A stretch of DNA of 64,000 nt, taken from positions 5,576,091 through 5,640,090 of the forward strand of contig NZ_LFJC01000003.1 of the NCBI RefSeq assembly GCF_002776695.1. Direction: 5' to 3'. This DNA comes from Bradyrhizobium nitroreducens (GTDB lineage: Bacteria; Pseudomonadota; Alphaproteobacteria; Rhizobiales; Xanthobacteraceae). The first letter of the stretch is position 1, and each line of letters starts with the position of its first letter. Made by a program: the position numbers and the translations under genes. This document shows, piece by piece, positions 50,140-58,804 of this stretch. The notes beneath the pieces are model-generated. The model saw nothing but the letters and a program-made list of their open reading frames with translations. It made no database searches and had not been told where the DNA came from.

Positions 50140-50790
50140 ATGACGACGCCCCCTCGCATCGCCCTGATCCACGCCCTCAAGCATTCCATCGCTCCGATCG
50201 AGGCGGCGTTTGCGAACGCCTGGCCCCACGCGCGGCTGATGAACCTGCTCGATGACAGCCTGTCGGCGGATCTCGCCCGCGACGGCGCGCTCAACGACGC
50301 CATGACCGAGCGCTTCCTGGCGCTCGGCGATTATGCTGCGGCGACAGGCGCGGATGGAATTCTGTTCACCTGCTCGGCTTTCGGCCCCTGCATCGAGGCC
50401 GTCGCACGCGCGCATGCGCCGATGCCGGTGCTGAAGCCGAACGAGGCCATGATCGAGCGCGCAGTGACGATGGGCAAGCGCATCGGCCTGCTCTCGACCT
50501 TCCCGCCGACGCTCGCTTCGATGCCGCCGGAGTTTCCCGCCTCGGTCCAGCTCGTGCCCAAGCTTGCCGAGGGCGCGCTGGCGGCGCTCGACCGCGGCGA
50601 CCGCTCCACGCACGACCGGCTGATCGTCGAAGCGTCAAAGGACCTGCGCGATTGCGATGTGATCGCGCTGGCGCAGTTCAGCATCGCGGCGACGGCGCCG
50701 CTGGTCGCGGAGGCCACCGGCCGTCCCGTCGTGACCACGCCTGACAGCGCCGTCGACAAGCTGATGACGCTGTTGGGAGTGAAGGTTTAG
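50140..50790 (+). CDS. Asp/Glu racemase-like protein
   Basis: A 216-residue protein of the Asp/Glu/hydantoin racemase superfamily. The first active-site region DGILFTCSAFGPCIEAVAR carries a Cys in the expected place. The second, where racemases normally have a GCT-like Cys, reads VIALAQFSIAATAP and has none. It may therefore be a one-base member such as a decarboxylase- or isomerase-like enzyme, or catalytically altered. It follows aapJ in the same direction after a palindromic repeat. Processing of an imported amino acid or dicarboxylate is an inference. Confidence 0.82.
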   Translation: MTTPPRIALIHALKHSIAPIEAAFANAWPHARLMNLLDDSLSADLARDGALNDAMTERFLALGDYAAATGADGILFTCSAFGPCIEAVARAHAPMPVLKPNEAMIERAVTMGKRIGLLSTFPPTLASMPPEFPASVQLVPKLAEGALAALDRGDRSTHDRLIVEASKDLRDCDVIALAQFSIAATAPLVAEATGRPVVTTPDSAVDKLMTLLGVKV

Positions 50791-51434
50791 CTACCTTTCG
50801 CTTTTCGTCGCCGCGCGTCCTTGATCGCGTTCGCGAGCGCGGCTTTCGTTTCGTTGACGAAATCCTCGACCAGATCTTCGCGCGTGGTATGGGCGGCCTC
50901 GCCGGTGAACAGGCCCTGCTCGGCCAGCATCACGACGCCATGCAGCGCCGCCCAGATCTTGAGCGCTTGCCGTTCGCGCAAATAGCCGACCGCAGGCACC
51001 TCCAGCGCCTCGATCACGAGCGCAAATGTCTCGCGCGTAGCCTCATGCAGCTCGCTGCCCTTGGTGGCGCATGACACGGTGCGGGACGCGAACATCAGGC
51101 GGTAGATGCCGTTCCGGCGCAATCCGAATTCGAGCATGGCCTGCGCCAGAAGCGACAGTTTCGATTGCTTTGACGGTTTCGCCATCGCCTCCCGAAAGAT
51201 CGCGCTGAGCTGCCGGAATGCCTCGGCCGTCACCGCCGCGAGCAATGCCTCACGGTCGGCGAAATGCCGGTAAGGCGCCGGCTGCGACACGCCGAGCTGC
51301 TTCGCCAGCGCCTTGATGCTGATCGCCTCGGCGCCGCCCTGCTCCGCCTCCCGCAATGCGGCCTTGATCAGAGCATCGCGAAGATCGCCATGATGGTAGG
51401 TGTTCGCGGGCTTGCGGGCGAGTTGTGAGCGCAT
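50787..51434 (-). CDS. TetR/AcrR family transcriptional regulator
   Basis: Regulator of 215 residues. The N-terminal HTH covers about residues 10-60: YHHGDLRDALIKAALREAE, then ISIKALAKQLGVSQPAPYRHF with recognition helix; the rest is the ligand-binding helical domain, with the WAALHGVVMLAEQGLF segment seen in the TetR_C_13-like subgroup. The ATG at 51434 begins MRSQLARKPANTYHHG. It overlaps the racemase-like gene tail to tail by 4 bases and is divergent from the ferredoxin-P450 genes, whose promoter carries an operator-like symmetry. Confidence 0.9.
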   Translation of the reverse strand: MRSQLARKPANTYHHGDLRDALIKAALREAEQGGAEAISIKALAKQLGVSQPAPYRHFADREALLAAVTAEAFRQLSAIFREAMAKPSKQSKLSLLAQAMLEFGLRRNGIYRLMFASRTVSCATKGSELHEATRETFALVIEALEVPAVGYLRERQALKIWAALHGVVMLAEQGLFTGEAAHTTREDLVEDFVNETKAALANAIKDARRRKAKGS

Positions 51435-51461
51435 GTTGCGGTCGAGCCTACAAGTTTGCCC

Positions 51462-51501
51462 TTGACAGGGGAAGGCCGGCGCGAATGTAATAGCATATAA
51501 C
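51462..51501 (+). promoter_or_regulatory. Sigma70-type promoter with overlapping TetR operator candidate
   Basis: TTGACA at 51462-51467 and TGTAAT at 51486-51491, 18 bases apart, point towards the ferredoxin-P450 genes. The sequence GTAATAGCATATAAC (51487-51501), with arms GTnATA / TATnAC, overlaps the -10 box, where a bound TetR repressor would block the polymerase. Sequence-based prediction only. Confidence 0.5.
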
Positions 51502-51591
51502 TTAAGACCTGTGGCAAATGCCGCAGATAAAATTGACATGAGGAACGCGCCGCCCCGTGGGCTCTGCGCGCACACGACCGAGGATGCCGCC

Positions 51592-51801
51592 ATGACCGAG
51601 CGACTGAGGGTTCACGTCGATCCCGACAAATGCCAGGGCCACGCGCGCTGCAAAGCGCTCGCGCCGGAGCTTTTCGAGCTCGACGAGTTTGGCAACGCGC
51701 ACGAGGCCGGCGACGGCACGGTCCCGCCCGGGCTCGAAGACAAGGCCTGGCTTGCCAAATCCAACTGCCCGGAAATCGCAATCGATGTGATCGAGGAGTA
51801 G
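51592..51801 (+). CDS. Ferredoxin, 3Fe-4S type, for cytochrome P450
   Basis: A 69-residue ferredoxin. Cluster ligands are in DPDKCQGHARCKALAPELF (C-x2-H-x2-C, about residues 14-20) and SNCPEIAI (third Cys near residue 59). The His in place of the second of four Cys is typical of 3Fe-4S ferredoxins that donate electrons to bacterial P450s. The ATG at 51592 begins MTERLRVHVDPDKC. It lies 57 bases before the P450 gene. No ferredoxin reductase gene is in the neighbourhood. Confidence 0.93.
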   Translation: MTERLRVHVDPDKCQGHARCKALAPELFELDEFGNAHEAGDGTVPPGLEDKAWLAKSNCPEIAIDVIEE

Positions 51802-51858
51802 CGCGGCCTCCGCCGCTCCCCGTCCTATCAGCGAACACGAGCCAAGGGATTCCCTGAC

Positions 51859-53079
51859 ATGTCCGACGTCAGCCAGCCTGTCGCCCATCCGCCCGTCACC
51901 GACTGGGTCAACGATTTCGATCACACCGATCCGCAGTGGACGGAAGACCCGTTCCCGATCTGGGATGAGCTGCGCGCCGCAAGCCCGGTCGTGCACACCG
52001 AGCGCTTCCTCGGCTGCTACATGCCGACGACATACGAAGCGGTGCGCGAGATCGCGAACGACACCGAGCATTTCTCCTCGCGCCGCATCATCGTGCGCGA
52101 CGTGCGGCCCGAGCTCGCGAGGAACGCCGCGCCGCCGATCACCTCCGACCCGCCCGAGCACAAGCCGGCCAAGCAGCTCCTGTTGCCGCCGTTTACGCCG
52201 GACGCGATGAAGAAGCTGGAGCCGCGGATGCGCGCGATCTGCAACGAGCTGATCGACGGCTTCATTGCCGACGGCAAGGTCGACGCTGCCGCACGCTACG
52301 CCAAGTATATTCCGGTTCGGGCCATCGCTCACATGCTCGGCATCCCCGAGAGCGACAGCGATCTCTTCATCAACTGGATCCACATGATCCTGGAACTCGG
52401 CATCAAGGACGAGAGCAAGCTGCTCCAGGCCGTGCAGGAGATGAGCGCCTATTTCAGGACGCATATCGAGGAGCGCAAATCGAAGCCGACCGACGATCTG
52501 ATCTCCTATCTGATGAATGCCAGAGACAAGGAAGGCCAGCCGCTGGAAGAGTCCCACGTGCTGGGCTCGCTGCGCCTGCTCCTGATCGCCGGCATCGACA
52601 CCACCTGGAGCGCGATCGGCTCCTCGCTCTGGCATCTCGCGAAAACGCCGGCCGACCGTGAACGGCTGATCGCCGAGCCGGCCCTGATGCCGACAGCGGT
52701 GGAGGAACTGCTGCGCGCCTATTCGCCGGTGACCATGGCCCGCGAGGTGGTCAAGGACACCTCGGTCTCGGGCTGCCCGGTCAAGGCGGGCAACATGGTG
52801 CTGTTGTCCTTCCCGGCCGCCAATCGCGATCCCAAGATGTTTCCGGATGCTGACAAAGTCGTGATCGACCGCCGCGAAAATCGCCACGCCGCCTTCGGCC
52901 TCGGCATTCACCGCTGCGTCGGTTCCAATCTGGCCCGCATGGAGATGCAGGTTGCGCTGGAGGAATGGCTGAAGCGGATCCCTGATTTCAGCCTGGATCC
53001 GGCAAGCACGGTGACCTGGTCGCAGGGCACAGTGCGGGGCCCCCGCCAGTTGCCAATTGTGCTCGGAAAGGCGATGTAG
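51859..53079 (+). CDS. Cytochrome P450
   Basis: Soluble class I P450 of 406 residues. Haem loop FGLGIHRCVGSNLARME near residue 350 with the axial Cys, ExxR in AVEELLRAYSP, I-helix oxygen-activation motif LLIAGIDTTWSAIG near residue 244, all intact. The protein lacks a membrane anchor, as usual for bacteria. It receives electrons from the ferredoxin encoded just upstream and hydroxylates an unknown small molecule. The MFS transporter starts 28 bases downstream and may import the substrate. TetR-type control is suggested by the divergent regulator. Confidence 0.94.
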   Translation: MSDVSQPVAHPPVTDWVNDFDHTDPQWTEDPFPIWDELRAASPVVHTERFLGCYMPTTYEAVREIANDTEHFSSRRIIVRDVRPELARNAAPPITSDPPEHKPAKQLLLPPFTPDAMKKLEPRMRAICNELIDGFIADGKVDAAARYAKYIPVRAIAHMLGIPESDSDLFINWIHMILELGIKDESKLLQAVQEMSAYFRTHIEERKSKPTDDLISYLMNARDKEGQPLEESHVLGSLRLLLIAGIDTTWSAIGSSLWHLAKTPADRERLIAEPALMPTAVEELLRAYSPVTMAREVVKDTSVSGCPVKAGNMVLLSFPAANRDPKMFPDADKVVIDRRENRHAAFGLGIHRCVGSNLARMEMQVALEEWLKRIPDFSLDPASTVTWSQGTVRGPRQLPIVLGKAM

Positions 53080-53107
53080 GCCTCTCCAGACAGCGGAGAG
53101 GCCGGAC

Positions 53108-54430
53108 GTGACAGAGCAAGCAACCCATCCGGCCTCTGATCACATAGACCTCGCGGACGCCAAGCGGCGGATCAAGGCGATCTTCATCGGATCGGTCGGC
53201 AATCTCGTCGAGTGGTACGACTTCTACGCCTACACGGCCTTCGCGCTCTATTTCGCCCCCGCCTTCTTCCCCGGCAACGACCCCGTCGTCCAGCAACTGA
53301 ACGTCGCCGTCGTGTTCGCGGCGACCTTCCTGATGCGGCCCCTGGGAGGCTGGTTCTTCGGCTATCTCGCCGACCATTTCGGCCGACGCATCTCGCTGAC
53401 CCTGTCGGTCGTCTTCATGTGCTTCGGCTCGCTGATCATCGCGCTGACGCCGACCTATGCCACGATCGGATTCGCCGCGCCGGTGATCCTGGCGCTCGCC
53501 CGCATCATCGAGGGCCTCAGCCTTGGCGGCGAATATGGCGCCAGCGCCACCTATCTCAGCGAGGTCGCCGATCCCAAGCATCGTGGCTTCTATTCCAGCT
53601 TCCAATACGTCACCTTGATCGGCGGCCAGCTCACCGCGATCATCGTGCTGCTGCTCCTGCAAAAGGTCTTCCTCACCCCGGAAGAGCTGAAAGCCTGGGG
53701 GTGGCGCATCCCGTTCGCAATCGGTGCGATGCTCGCGATCGTGGCTGCAGTGATGCGGCGTGGCTTGCACGAGACCGAAGCGTTCGAGGAAGCCAAGAAG
53801 GTGGTGAAGCCCACCGGCTCGATCACCAATCTGCTGCGCTATCCGCGCGAGCTACTGCTGGTGGTCGGCCTCACCGCGGGCGGCACCGCGGCGTTCTACA
53901 CCTTCACCACCTACATGCAGACCTTCGTCAAGCTTTCGGTCGGCTTGACCGAGGACCAGACCACCCTGGTGATCTTCGGCACCTTGATCTTCGCGACCAT
54001 CCTGCAGCCGATCTATGGCGCCATCTCCGACAAGATCGGACGCAAGCCGCTTCTGATCTTCTTCGGCGTCGCCGGCACGCTCGCGACCGTGCCGCTGTTG
54101 ATGACGCTGAAAGAGACCAAATCGCCCTTCATCGCCTTCATCCTCATCTGCGCCGCCTGGCTGTTCGTCGCCGGCTACACGTCGATCAACGCGGTGGTGA
54201 AGGCGGAGCTGTTCCCGACCAATGTCCGCGCGCTCGGCGTCGGCCTGCCCTATGCGATCACGGTCTCGATCTTCGGTGGCACGGCGCCGGCGATCGCCCT
54301 CTATTTCAAGAGCATCGGGCACGAAGACTGGTTCTACTTCTATCTTAGCGGTATCATCTGTCTGTCGCTGATCATCTATTCCACCATGCGCGACACCAAG
54401 CACGCCTCCGCCATGCACCGCCACGAGTAG
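53108..54430 (+). CDS. MFS transporter, metabolite:H+ symporter (MHS) family
   Basis: Inner-membrane carrier of 440 residues with twelve predicted membrane segments. GSVGNLVEWYDFYAYTAFAL in TM1 and GYLADHFGRRISLTLSV in the TM2-3 loop (the MFS signature GxLaDrfGRR form) are MHS-family hallmarks, as is the RIIEGLSLGGEYGASATYLS region. The GTG start at 53108 follows GGAGAGG by six bases. Relatives import alpha-ketoglutarate, citrate, proline or shikimate. It is in the fdx-P450 operon, so it may bring in the P450 substrate or an acid derived from it. Confidence 0.92.
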   Translation: MTEQATHPASDHIDLADAKRRIKAIFIGSVGNLVEWYDFYAYTAFALYFAPAFFPGNDPVVQQLNVAVVFAATFLMRPLGGWFFGYLADHFGRRISLTLSVVFMCFGSLIIALTPTYATIGFAAPVILALARIIEGLSLGGEYGASATYLSEVADPKHRGFYSSFQYVTLIGGQLTAIIVLLLLQKVFLTPEELKAWGWRIPFAIGAMLAIVAAVMRRGLHETEAFEEAKKVVKPTGSITNLLRYPRELLLVVGLTAGGTAAFYTFTTYMQTFVKLSVGLTEDQTTLVIFGTLIFATILQPIYGAISDKIGRKPLLIFFGVAGTLATVPLLMTLKETKSPFIAFILICAAWLFVAGYTSINAVVKAELFPTNVRALGVGLPYAITVSIFGGTAPAIALYFKSIGHEDWFYFYLSGIICLSLIIYSTMRDTKHASAMHRHE

Positions 54431-54433
54431 CCC

Positions 54434-55096
54434 ATGTCCGACGACAAAGAGCCGCCCGACAGCAAGCTGACCCGCACCAAGGAGAAATGGGCACGCGAGG
54501 GCCGTTTTCTCACCGGCAAGATCACGCGGCCGGAAGACCAACGGCTTCCGCCCGGCCAGCACCTCACCAAGGACTGGCCTGTGCTCGATCTCGGGGTCGT
54601 GCCGCCGATCTCCCGCGAGCGCTGGCGGCTCGACGTCTACGGCGCGGTCGAGACCCCGGTGTTCTGGACCTTTGCCGAATTCACCGCGCAGAAGCAGGCC
54701 CGCTTCACCTCCGACATCCACTGCGTGACGACCTGGTCGCGTTACGACAACGTATGGGACGGCCTTGCCACGCGCGAGCTGCTGGCGGCCTGCCAGCCGC
54801 GCGAGGATGCGCGCTTCGTCACGCTGCATTCCTATGACGGCTACACCACCAACCTCGCGCTGGAGGACTTTGCCGCCGAGGATGCGCTGCTCGCCCACAG
54901 CTGGTCCGGCCAGCCGCTGACGGAAGAGCACGGCGGCCCGGTGCGCTTGGTCGTGCCACATCTTTATTTCTGGAAGAGCGCCAAATGGCTCCAGGCCATC
55001 GAATTCCTGACCGAGGATGCGCCCGGCTTCTGGGAAGTTCGCGGTTACCATAACCGCGGCGATCCCTGGGCCGAGCAACGTTATTCAAGCGATTAG
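54434..55096 (+). CDS. Sulfite oxidase-like molybdopterin oxidoreductase
   Basis: A 220-residue protein with the molybdopterin-binding sulfite oxidase (YedY/MsrP-like) core. The Mo-coordinating Cys is in SDIHCVTTWSRYDNVWDG near residue 97, and VPHLYFWKSAKWLQAIEFL follows. There is no signal peptide or Tat motif, so this form is probably cytoplasmic, unlike YedY; the haem domain of true sulfite oxidases is also absent. It starts 3 bases after the MFS gene and ends 27 bases before the hydrolase-OsmC gene. Reduction or oxidation of a sulfur or N-oxide group is a guess from the family. Confidence 0.85.
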   Translation: MSDDKEPPDSKLTRTKEKWAREGRFLTGKITRPEDQRLPPGQHLTKDWPVLDLGVVPPISRERWRLDVYGAVETPVFWTFAEFTAQKQARFTSDIHCVTTWSRYDNVWDGLATRELLAACQPREDARFVTLHSYDGYTTNLALEDFAAEDALLAHSWSGQPLTEEHGGPVRLVVPHLYFWKSAKWLQAIEFLTEDAPGFWEVRGYHNRGDPWAEQRYSSD

Positions 55097-55123
55097 AATT
55101 CAAGCAGGAAACGGGGGAAGCCC

Positions 55124-56362
55124 ATGCCAACGGAGCGCTTTCAGTTCACCGGCGAAGGCGGCCATCAGCTTGCGGCCGCGCTGGAAATGCCGGACGGCGA
55201 GCCCGCGGCCTACGCGCTGTTCGCGCACTGCTTCACCTGTGGCAAGGACACGCTGGCGGCCAAGCGCATTGCGGTTGCGCTTGCCGCCAAGGGCATCGCG
55301 GTGCTGCGCTTCGACTTCACCGGGCTCGGCTCCAGCGAGGGCGATTTTGCCAATTCGACATTCTCCTCCAACGTCGCCGATCTCGTGCGCGCTGCCGATC
55401 ATCTGCGCAGCGTCCGCAAGGCGCCGTCGATCCTGATCGGGCACAGCCTCGGCGGCGCCGCGATCCTTGCTGCCGCGGGAAAGATCCCGGAAGCCCGAAC
55501 CGTCGTCACCATCGCCGCGCCCTCCGATCCCGCTCACGTCACCGGCCTGTTCAAGGAGCATCTCGACAATATCCGCACGCAGGGCGAGGTCGAGGTCTCG
55601 CTTGCGGGACGGCCCTTCCGGATCAAGCGCGAATTCATCGAGGACATCGCCGAGCACGAGCTGATGGCTGACATCTCCGGCCTGCACAAGGCGCTGCTGG
55701 TGATGCACTCGCCTGTCGACGACACCGTCGGCATCGACAATGCGACGAAGATCTTCGTAGCCGCCAAGCACCCCAAGAGCTTCGTCTCGCTCGATCATGC
55801 CGATCATCTGCTGACCAAGCCGGCCGATGCGCTCTACACGGCCGACCTGATCGCGGCCTGGGCGAGCCGCTACATCGACACCGCCAAACCTGCGAAGTCG
55901 ATGGACCTTCCCGAAGCGCCGCGGCAGGTGGTGGTGCAGGAGACCCGCAAGAGCAAGTTCAACCAGATGATCACCGTCGGTCCGCATCGGCTCGTCGCGG
56001 ACGAGCCGATCGCTGCCGGTGGCGAGGACGCCGGCCCCGGGCCCTACGATTTCCTGCTCGCCGGCCTCGGGGCCTGCACCTCCATGACCATGCGCCTCTA
56101 TGCCGACCGCAAGTCGCTACCGCTCGACCGCGTCACCGTCACGCTGAAGCACTCCAAGATCTACGCCAAGGACTGCGCGGAATGCGAGACGCGCGAGGGC
56201 ATGCTCGACCAGATCGAACGCGACATCACGATCGACGGCGCACTCGATGCCGAGCAGCGCAGGAAGCTGATGGAGATCGCCGACAAGTGCCCGGTGCACC
56301 GGACACTCACGTCCGAGATCCGCATCGTGACCAGGGCCGTGGAGGTAGCGAGACCGAGCTAG
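55124..56362 (+). CDS. Bifunctional alpha/beta hydrolase - OsmC family protein
   Basis: A 412-residue fusion. Residues 1-255 are an alpha/beta hydrolase with nucleophile elbow LIGHSLGGAAILAA near residue 108 and LDHADHLL near the end carrying the catalytic His. Residues 270-405 are an OsmC-like peroxiredoxin domain: GLGACTSMTMRLYADRK with the first active Cys near 318, and ADKCPVHRTL with the second near 388. OsmC proteins reduce organic hydroperoxides with thiol donors. This fusion is known in other proteobacteria. It closes the co-directional run P450-MFS-SuOx-like-OsmC and overlaps the convergent MocR gene by four bases. Confidence 0.9.
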   Translation: MPTERFQFTGEGGHQLAAALEMPDGEPAAYALFAHCFTCGKDTLAAKRIAVALAAKGIAVLRFDFTGLGSSEGDFANSTFSSNVADLVRAADHLRSVRKAPSILIGHSLGGAAILAAAGKIPEARTVVTIAAPSDPAHVTGLFKEHLDNIRTQGEVEVSLAGRPFRIKREFIEDIAEHELMADISGLHKALLVMHSPVDDTVGIDNATKIFVAAKHPKSFVSLDHADHLLTKPADALYTADLIAAWASRYIDTAKPAKSMDLPEAPRQVVVQETRKSKFNQMITVGPHRLVADEPIAAGGEDAGPGPYDFLLAGLGACTSMTMRLYADRKSLPLDRVTVTLKHSKIYAKDCAECETREGMLDQIERDITIDGALDAEQRRKLMEIADKCPVHRTLTSEIRIVTRAVEVARPS

Positions 56363-57807
56363 AAGCACGACGCCATCGTCCGCAACGCCGCGCTGATCTC
56401 GCTCTCGCGCCATGCCGCAAAGCCGAGCAGCAGACCGTGATCGCGCGGCTTTCCGAGCGACAGGCTGGACACGGCTCGCGTCACGACGCCTGCCTCGGCC
56501 AGCCGCCTGACCGCCGCCTGATCACCACGACCGCGCTTGAGGCGCGCGACGAGCTGGATGCCTCCCGAGGGAACCTCCACCGAGAATATCTCGCCGAGAA
56601 GGCGCTCCAATTCCCCGACGAGATGATCGCGGCGCGCGTGATAGAGCCGCCGCATCCGGCGCAAATGAGCCAGGAAATGGCCATCGGCAATGAACTCGGC
56701 CAGCGCTTCCTGAACATGACTTGATGCGATCAGCCCGATATGCCGCTGTGCGATCTCGAACGTGTTGACCAGCGCCGGCGGCACGACGAGATAACCGAGC
56801 CGGATATCTGACGTCATCGCCTTCGAGAACGTCCCGACATAGAACACGCGGCCATGGGCGTCCAAGCCCTGCAAGGCCGGCACCGGCCGGCTGTCATAGT
56901 GAAACTCGCCGTCGTAGTCGTCCTCGACGATCCAGGTCTTGCCTGGCCGGCTTGCCCGGAGAAACTCGGTGCGGCGCGCCAGCGACATCAACCGCCCGGT
57001 CGGGTGCTGATGCGACGGCGTCATGAAGATGAGTTTTGGCGCGGTCAGTCCGGGCATCCGCTGCATCCCCTGCTCGTCCAGCCTCATGCCCGTCACGCGC
57101 GCGCCGGACGCACGGAACGCGGCCGCCGCGCCGGGATAGCCGGGGTCCTCAACCCAAACGTCGTCGCCGGGCGTGATGAGCGCGGCCGCGATCAAGGTCA
57201 GCGCGGCCTGTGCGCTGGGCAGGATCAGGATCTGACCCTCCGTGGCACGAACGCCGCGGCTGGTTGCGAGATAGTGCGCCAGCACCTCGCAGAGGCGCGT
57301 GCGGTTGACCGGACCGAGCTCGCGCCTCGCCGCATGCACCGCGCTGCGACGCAGGCAGCGCGCCCAGATTTCATTCGGAAACTCCCTTGCATCGCCATGC
57401 CCCGGACGCAGCGGCTTGAGCGGCGCCTGATACGACATCGGCCAGTCAGTCTGCTTGAGCTTCGAGGCCCAGGGTGAGAGATGCGGCTTTGCAGGACGCG
57501 CGCCGGATACGTCCGCTCCCACGCCGTCACCGGGCGCGCCGCCGTCGGCCGTCACCACCGGGCGGCGGCCGTGCGATGCCGCGAGATATCCCTCGGCCGC
57601 GAGCTGCTCGAAGGCATAGGTGACGGTGTTGCGCGAGACGCCGAGATCGTCCGCGAGCCGGCGGCTCGACGGCAGTGCGTGGCCTTTGCCGAGGTGGCCG
57701 GTCGCGATCAGGTTTCGGAGCTGGCCAGTCAACTGCGCTACCAGCCCGGCGTCGTCGGCCCGCTTCAGCTCGATCAGGGCCGAGATCATGCTATCCGAAA
57801 CTGGCAC
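56359..57807 (-). CDS. MocR-type (GntR/aminotransferase) transcriptional regulator
   Basis: Regulator of 482 residues. N-terminal GntR winged helix (LRNLIATGHLGKGHALPSSR, DDLGVSRNTVTYAFEQLAAEGY) fused to an aminotransferase-like domain from about residue 140 that binds PLP; the Lys sits in TFSKAMTSDIRLGYL. I chose GTG at 57807, with AAGGA five bases upstream, giving M-PVSDSMISALIELK; ATG at 57789 is possible. MocR proteins often control a divergent gene; here that is the DMT exporter, and the 82-base region between the starts has repeated CTGGCACT boxes. The effector is probably an amino acid or vitamin B6 compound (inference). Confidence 0.93.
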   Translation of the reverse strand: MPVSDSMISALIELKRADDAGLVAQLTGQLRNLIATGHLGKGHALPSSRRLADDLGVSRNTVTYAFEQLAAEGYLAASHGRRPVVTADGGAPGDGVGADVSGARPAKPHLSPWASKLKQTDWPMSYQAPLKPLRPGHGDAREFPNEIWARCLRRSAVHAARRELGPVNRTRLCEVLAHYLATSRGVRATEGQILILPSAQAALTLIAAALITPGDDVWVEDPGYPGAAAAFRASGARVTGMRLDEQGMQRMPGLTAPKLIFMTPSHQHPTGRLMSLARRTEFLRASRPGKTWIVEDDYDGEFHYDSRPVPALQGLDAHGRVFYVGTFSKAMTSDIRLGYLVVPPALVNTFEIAQRHIGLIASSHVQEALAEFIADGHFLAHLRRMRRLYHARRDHLVGELERLLGEIFSVEVPSGGIQLVARLKRGRGDQAAVRRLAEAGVVTRAVSSLSLGKPRDHGLLLGFAAWRESEISAALRTMASCF

Positions 57808-57845
57808 TGTATTCCTTTCCAATCTGGCACTTTTTCAAGTACCAG
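57801..57845. promoter_or_regulatory. MocR operator candidate (three CTGGnACT boxes)
   Basis: CTGGCACT at 57801-57808 is repeated directly at 57824-57831, 23 bases on, and occurs inverted as AGTACCAG (CTGGTACT on the other strand) at 57838-57845. They lie in the short divergent promoter between the MocR gene (its start codon overlaps the first box) and the EamA transporter. Direct plus inverted half-sites two helical turns apart fit known MocR binding. Confidence 0.6.
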
Positions 57846-57889
57846 TCGGGATGCTATCCGGCGGCCTGGACTGCTTCAAGGATTTTGCG

Positions 57890-58804
57890 ATGAACGCCCT
57901 CTCCCCTCGCGCGGCCATCGGCCTGTTCCTGATCGTCGTGCTGGCCTGGGGGGTAAATTGGTCGGTAACGAAGCAGCTCGTGCAATTCCTTCCCCCGCTC
58001 TGGACCTCGGCGATCCGGAGCTGGATCGCGCTGGGCGGCCTGTTCGTGATCCTCGGCCTCAGCAACAATCTGGTCATTCCCGAGCGGCGCGACATACCCG
58101 TGGTGCTGAGCGTCGCGCTGCTGCACATGACGATATTCTCGGTCCTGGTCGCGGCCGGCGTGCGCTTCCTGCCCGCGAGCAAGGCCATCGTGCTCGGCTA
58201 CACCACGCCGCTCTGGGTCGCGATCGCCGCGCCGCTGGTCGGGAAGGAGACGCTGACTGCACCAAAGCTTGCCGGCGCCCTGCTCGGGCTGGTCGGGCTT
58301 GCCGTGATCCTGAACCCCACCTCGATCGATTGGACCAACACCAACGTCGTGCTTGGCGCCGGCATGGTCATTCTGGCCGCGATCTCCTGGGCGGCGAACA
58401 TCATCTATATCCGCGCGCATCGCTGGATCGCCTCGCCGCTGCAGCTTCTGATCTGGCAGGTGCTCGTTGCGACGATCGTGCTGACGGGGTCGGCGGTGGT
58501 TACGGACGGCGCCCCCCATGCGGAATGGTCGTGGAAACTCGTCCTGCTGCTCCTGTATTCCGGCCTGATCGGGACGGCGCTGGCCTATTGGGCGATGTCG
58601 ATGGTCAACAAGAGCATCTCGGCCCTGACGACGGCGCTCGGCACCACGGGAACGCCGCTCGTCGGCATTGCCAGCGCGGCGATCCTGCTCGGTGAGCCCA
58701 TCGAGGTGAGTCTCGCCGTCGCGGCCGGACTGATCGTCAGCGGCATCGGTCTTGCGACCTTGGGCGACCGGCTCCTGCGAAGTCAGGCCACAGCGAGAGG
58801 CTGA
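57890..58804 (+). CDS. DMT superfamily transporter (EamA family)
   Basis: Inner-membrane carrier of 304 residues with ten predicted membrane segments in two EamA repeats (about 5-135 and 150-290). LAWGVNWSVTKQLVQFLPPL and PASKAIVLGYTTPLWVAI in the first repeat, WAMSMVNKSISALTTALGTT in the second. The ATG at 57890 has AAGGA seven bases upstream. Relatives export amino acids or metabolites. Divergent MocR control suggests an amino acid- or amine-like substrate. Its 3' end overlaps the convergent YeeE-type gene by 22 bases. Confidence 0.9.
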   Translation: MNALSPRAAIGLFLIVVLAWGVNWSVTKQLVQFLPPLWTSAIRSWIALGGLFVILGLSNNLVIPERRDIPVVLSVALLHMTIFSVLVAAGVRFLPASKAIVLGYTTPLWVAIAAPLVGKETLTAPKLAGALLGLVGLAVILNPTSIDWTNTNVVLGAGMVILAAISWAANIIYIRAHRWIASPLQLLIWQVLVATIVLTGSAVVTDGAPHAEWSWKLVLLLLYSGLIGTALAYWAMSMVNKSISALTTALGTTGTPLVGIASAAILLGEPIEVSLAVAAGLIVSGIGLATLGDRLLRSQATARG

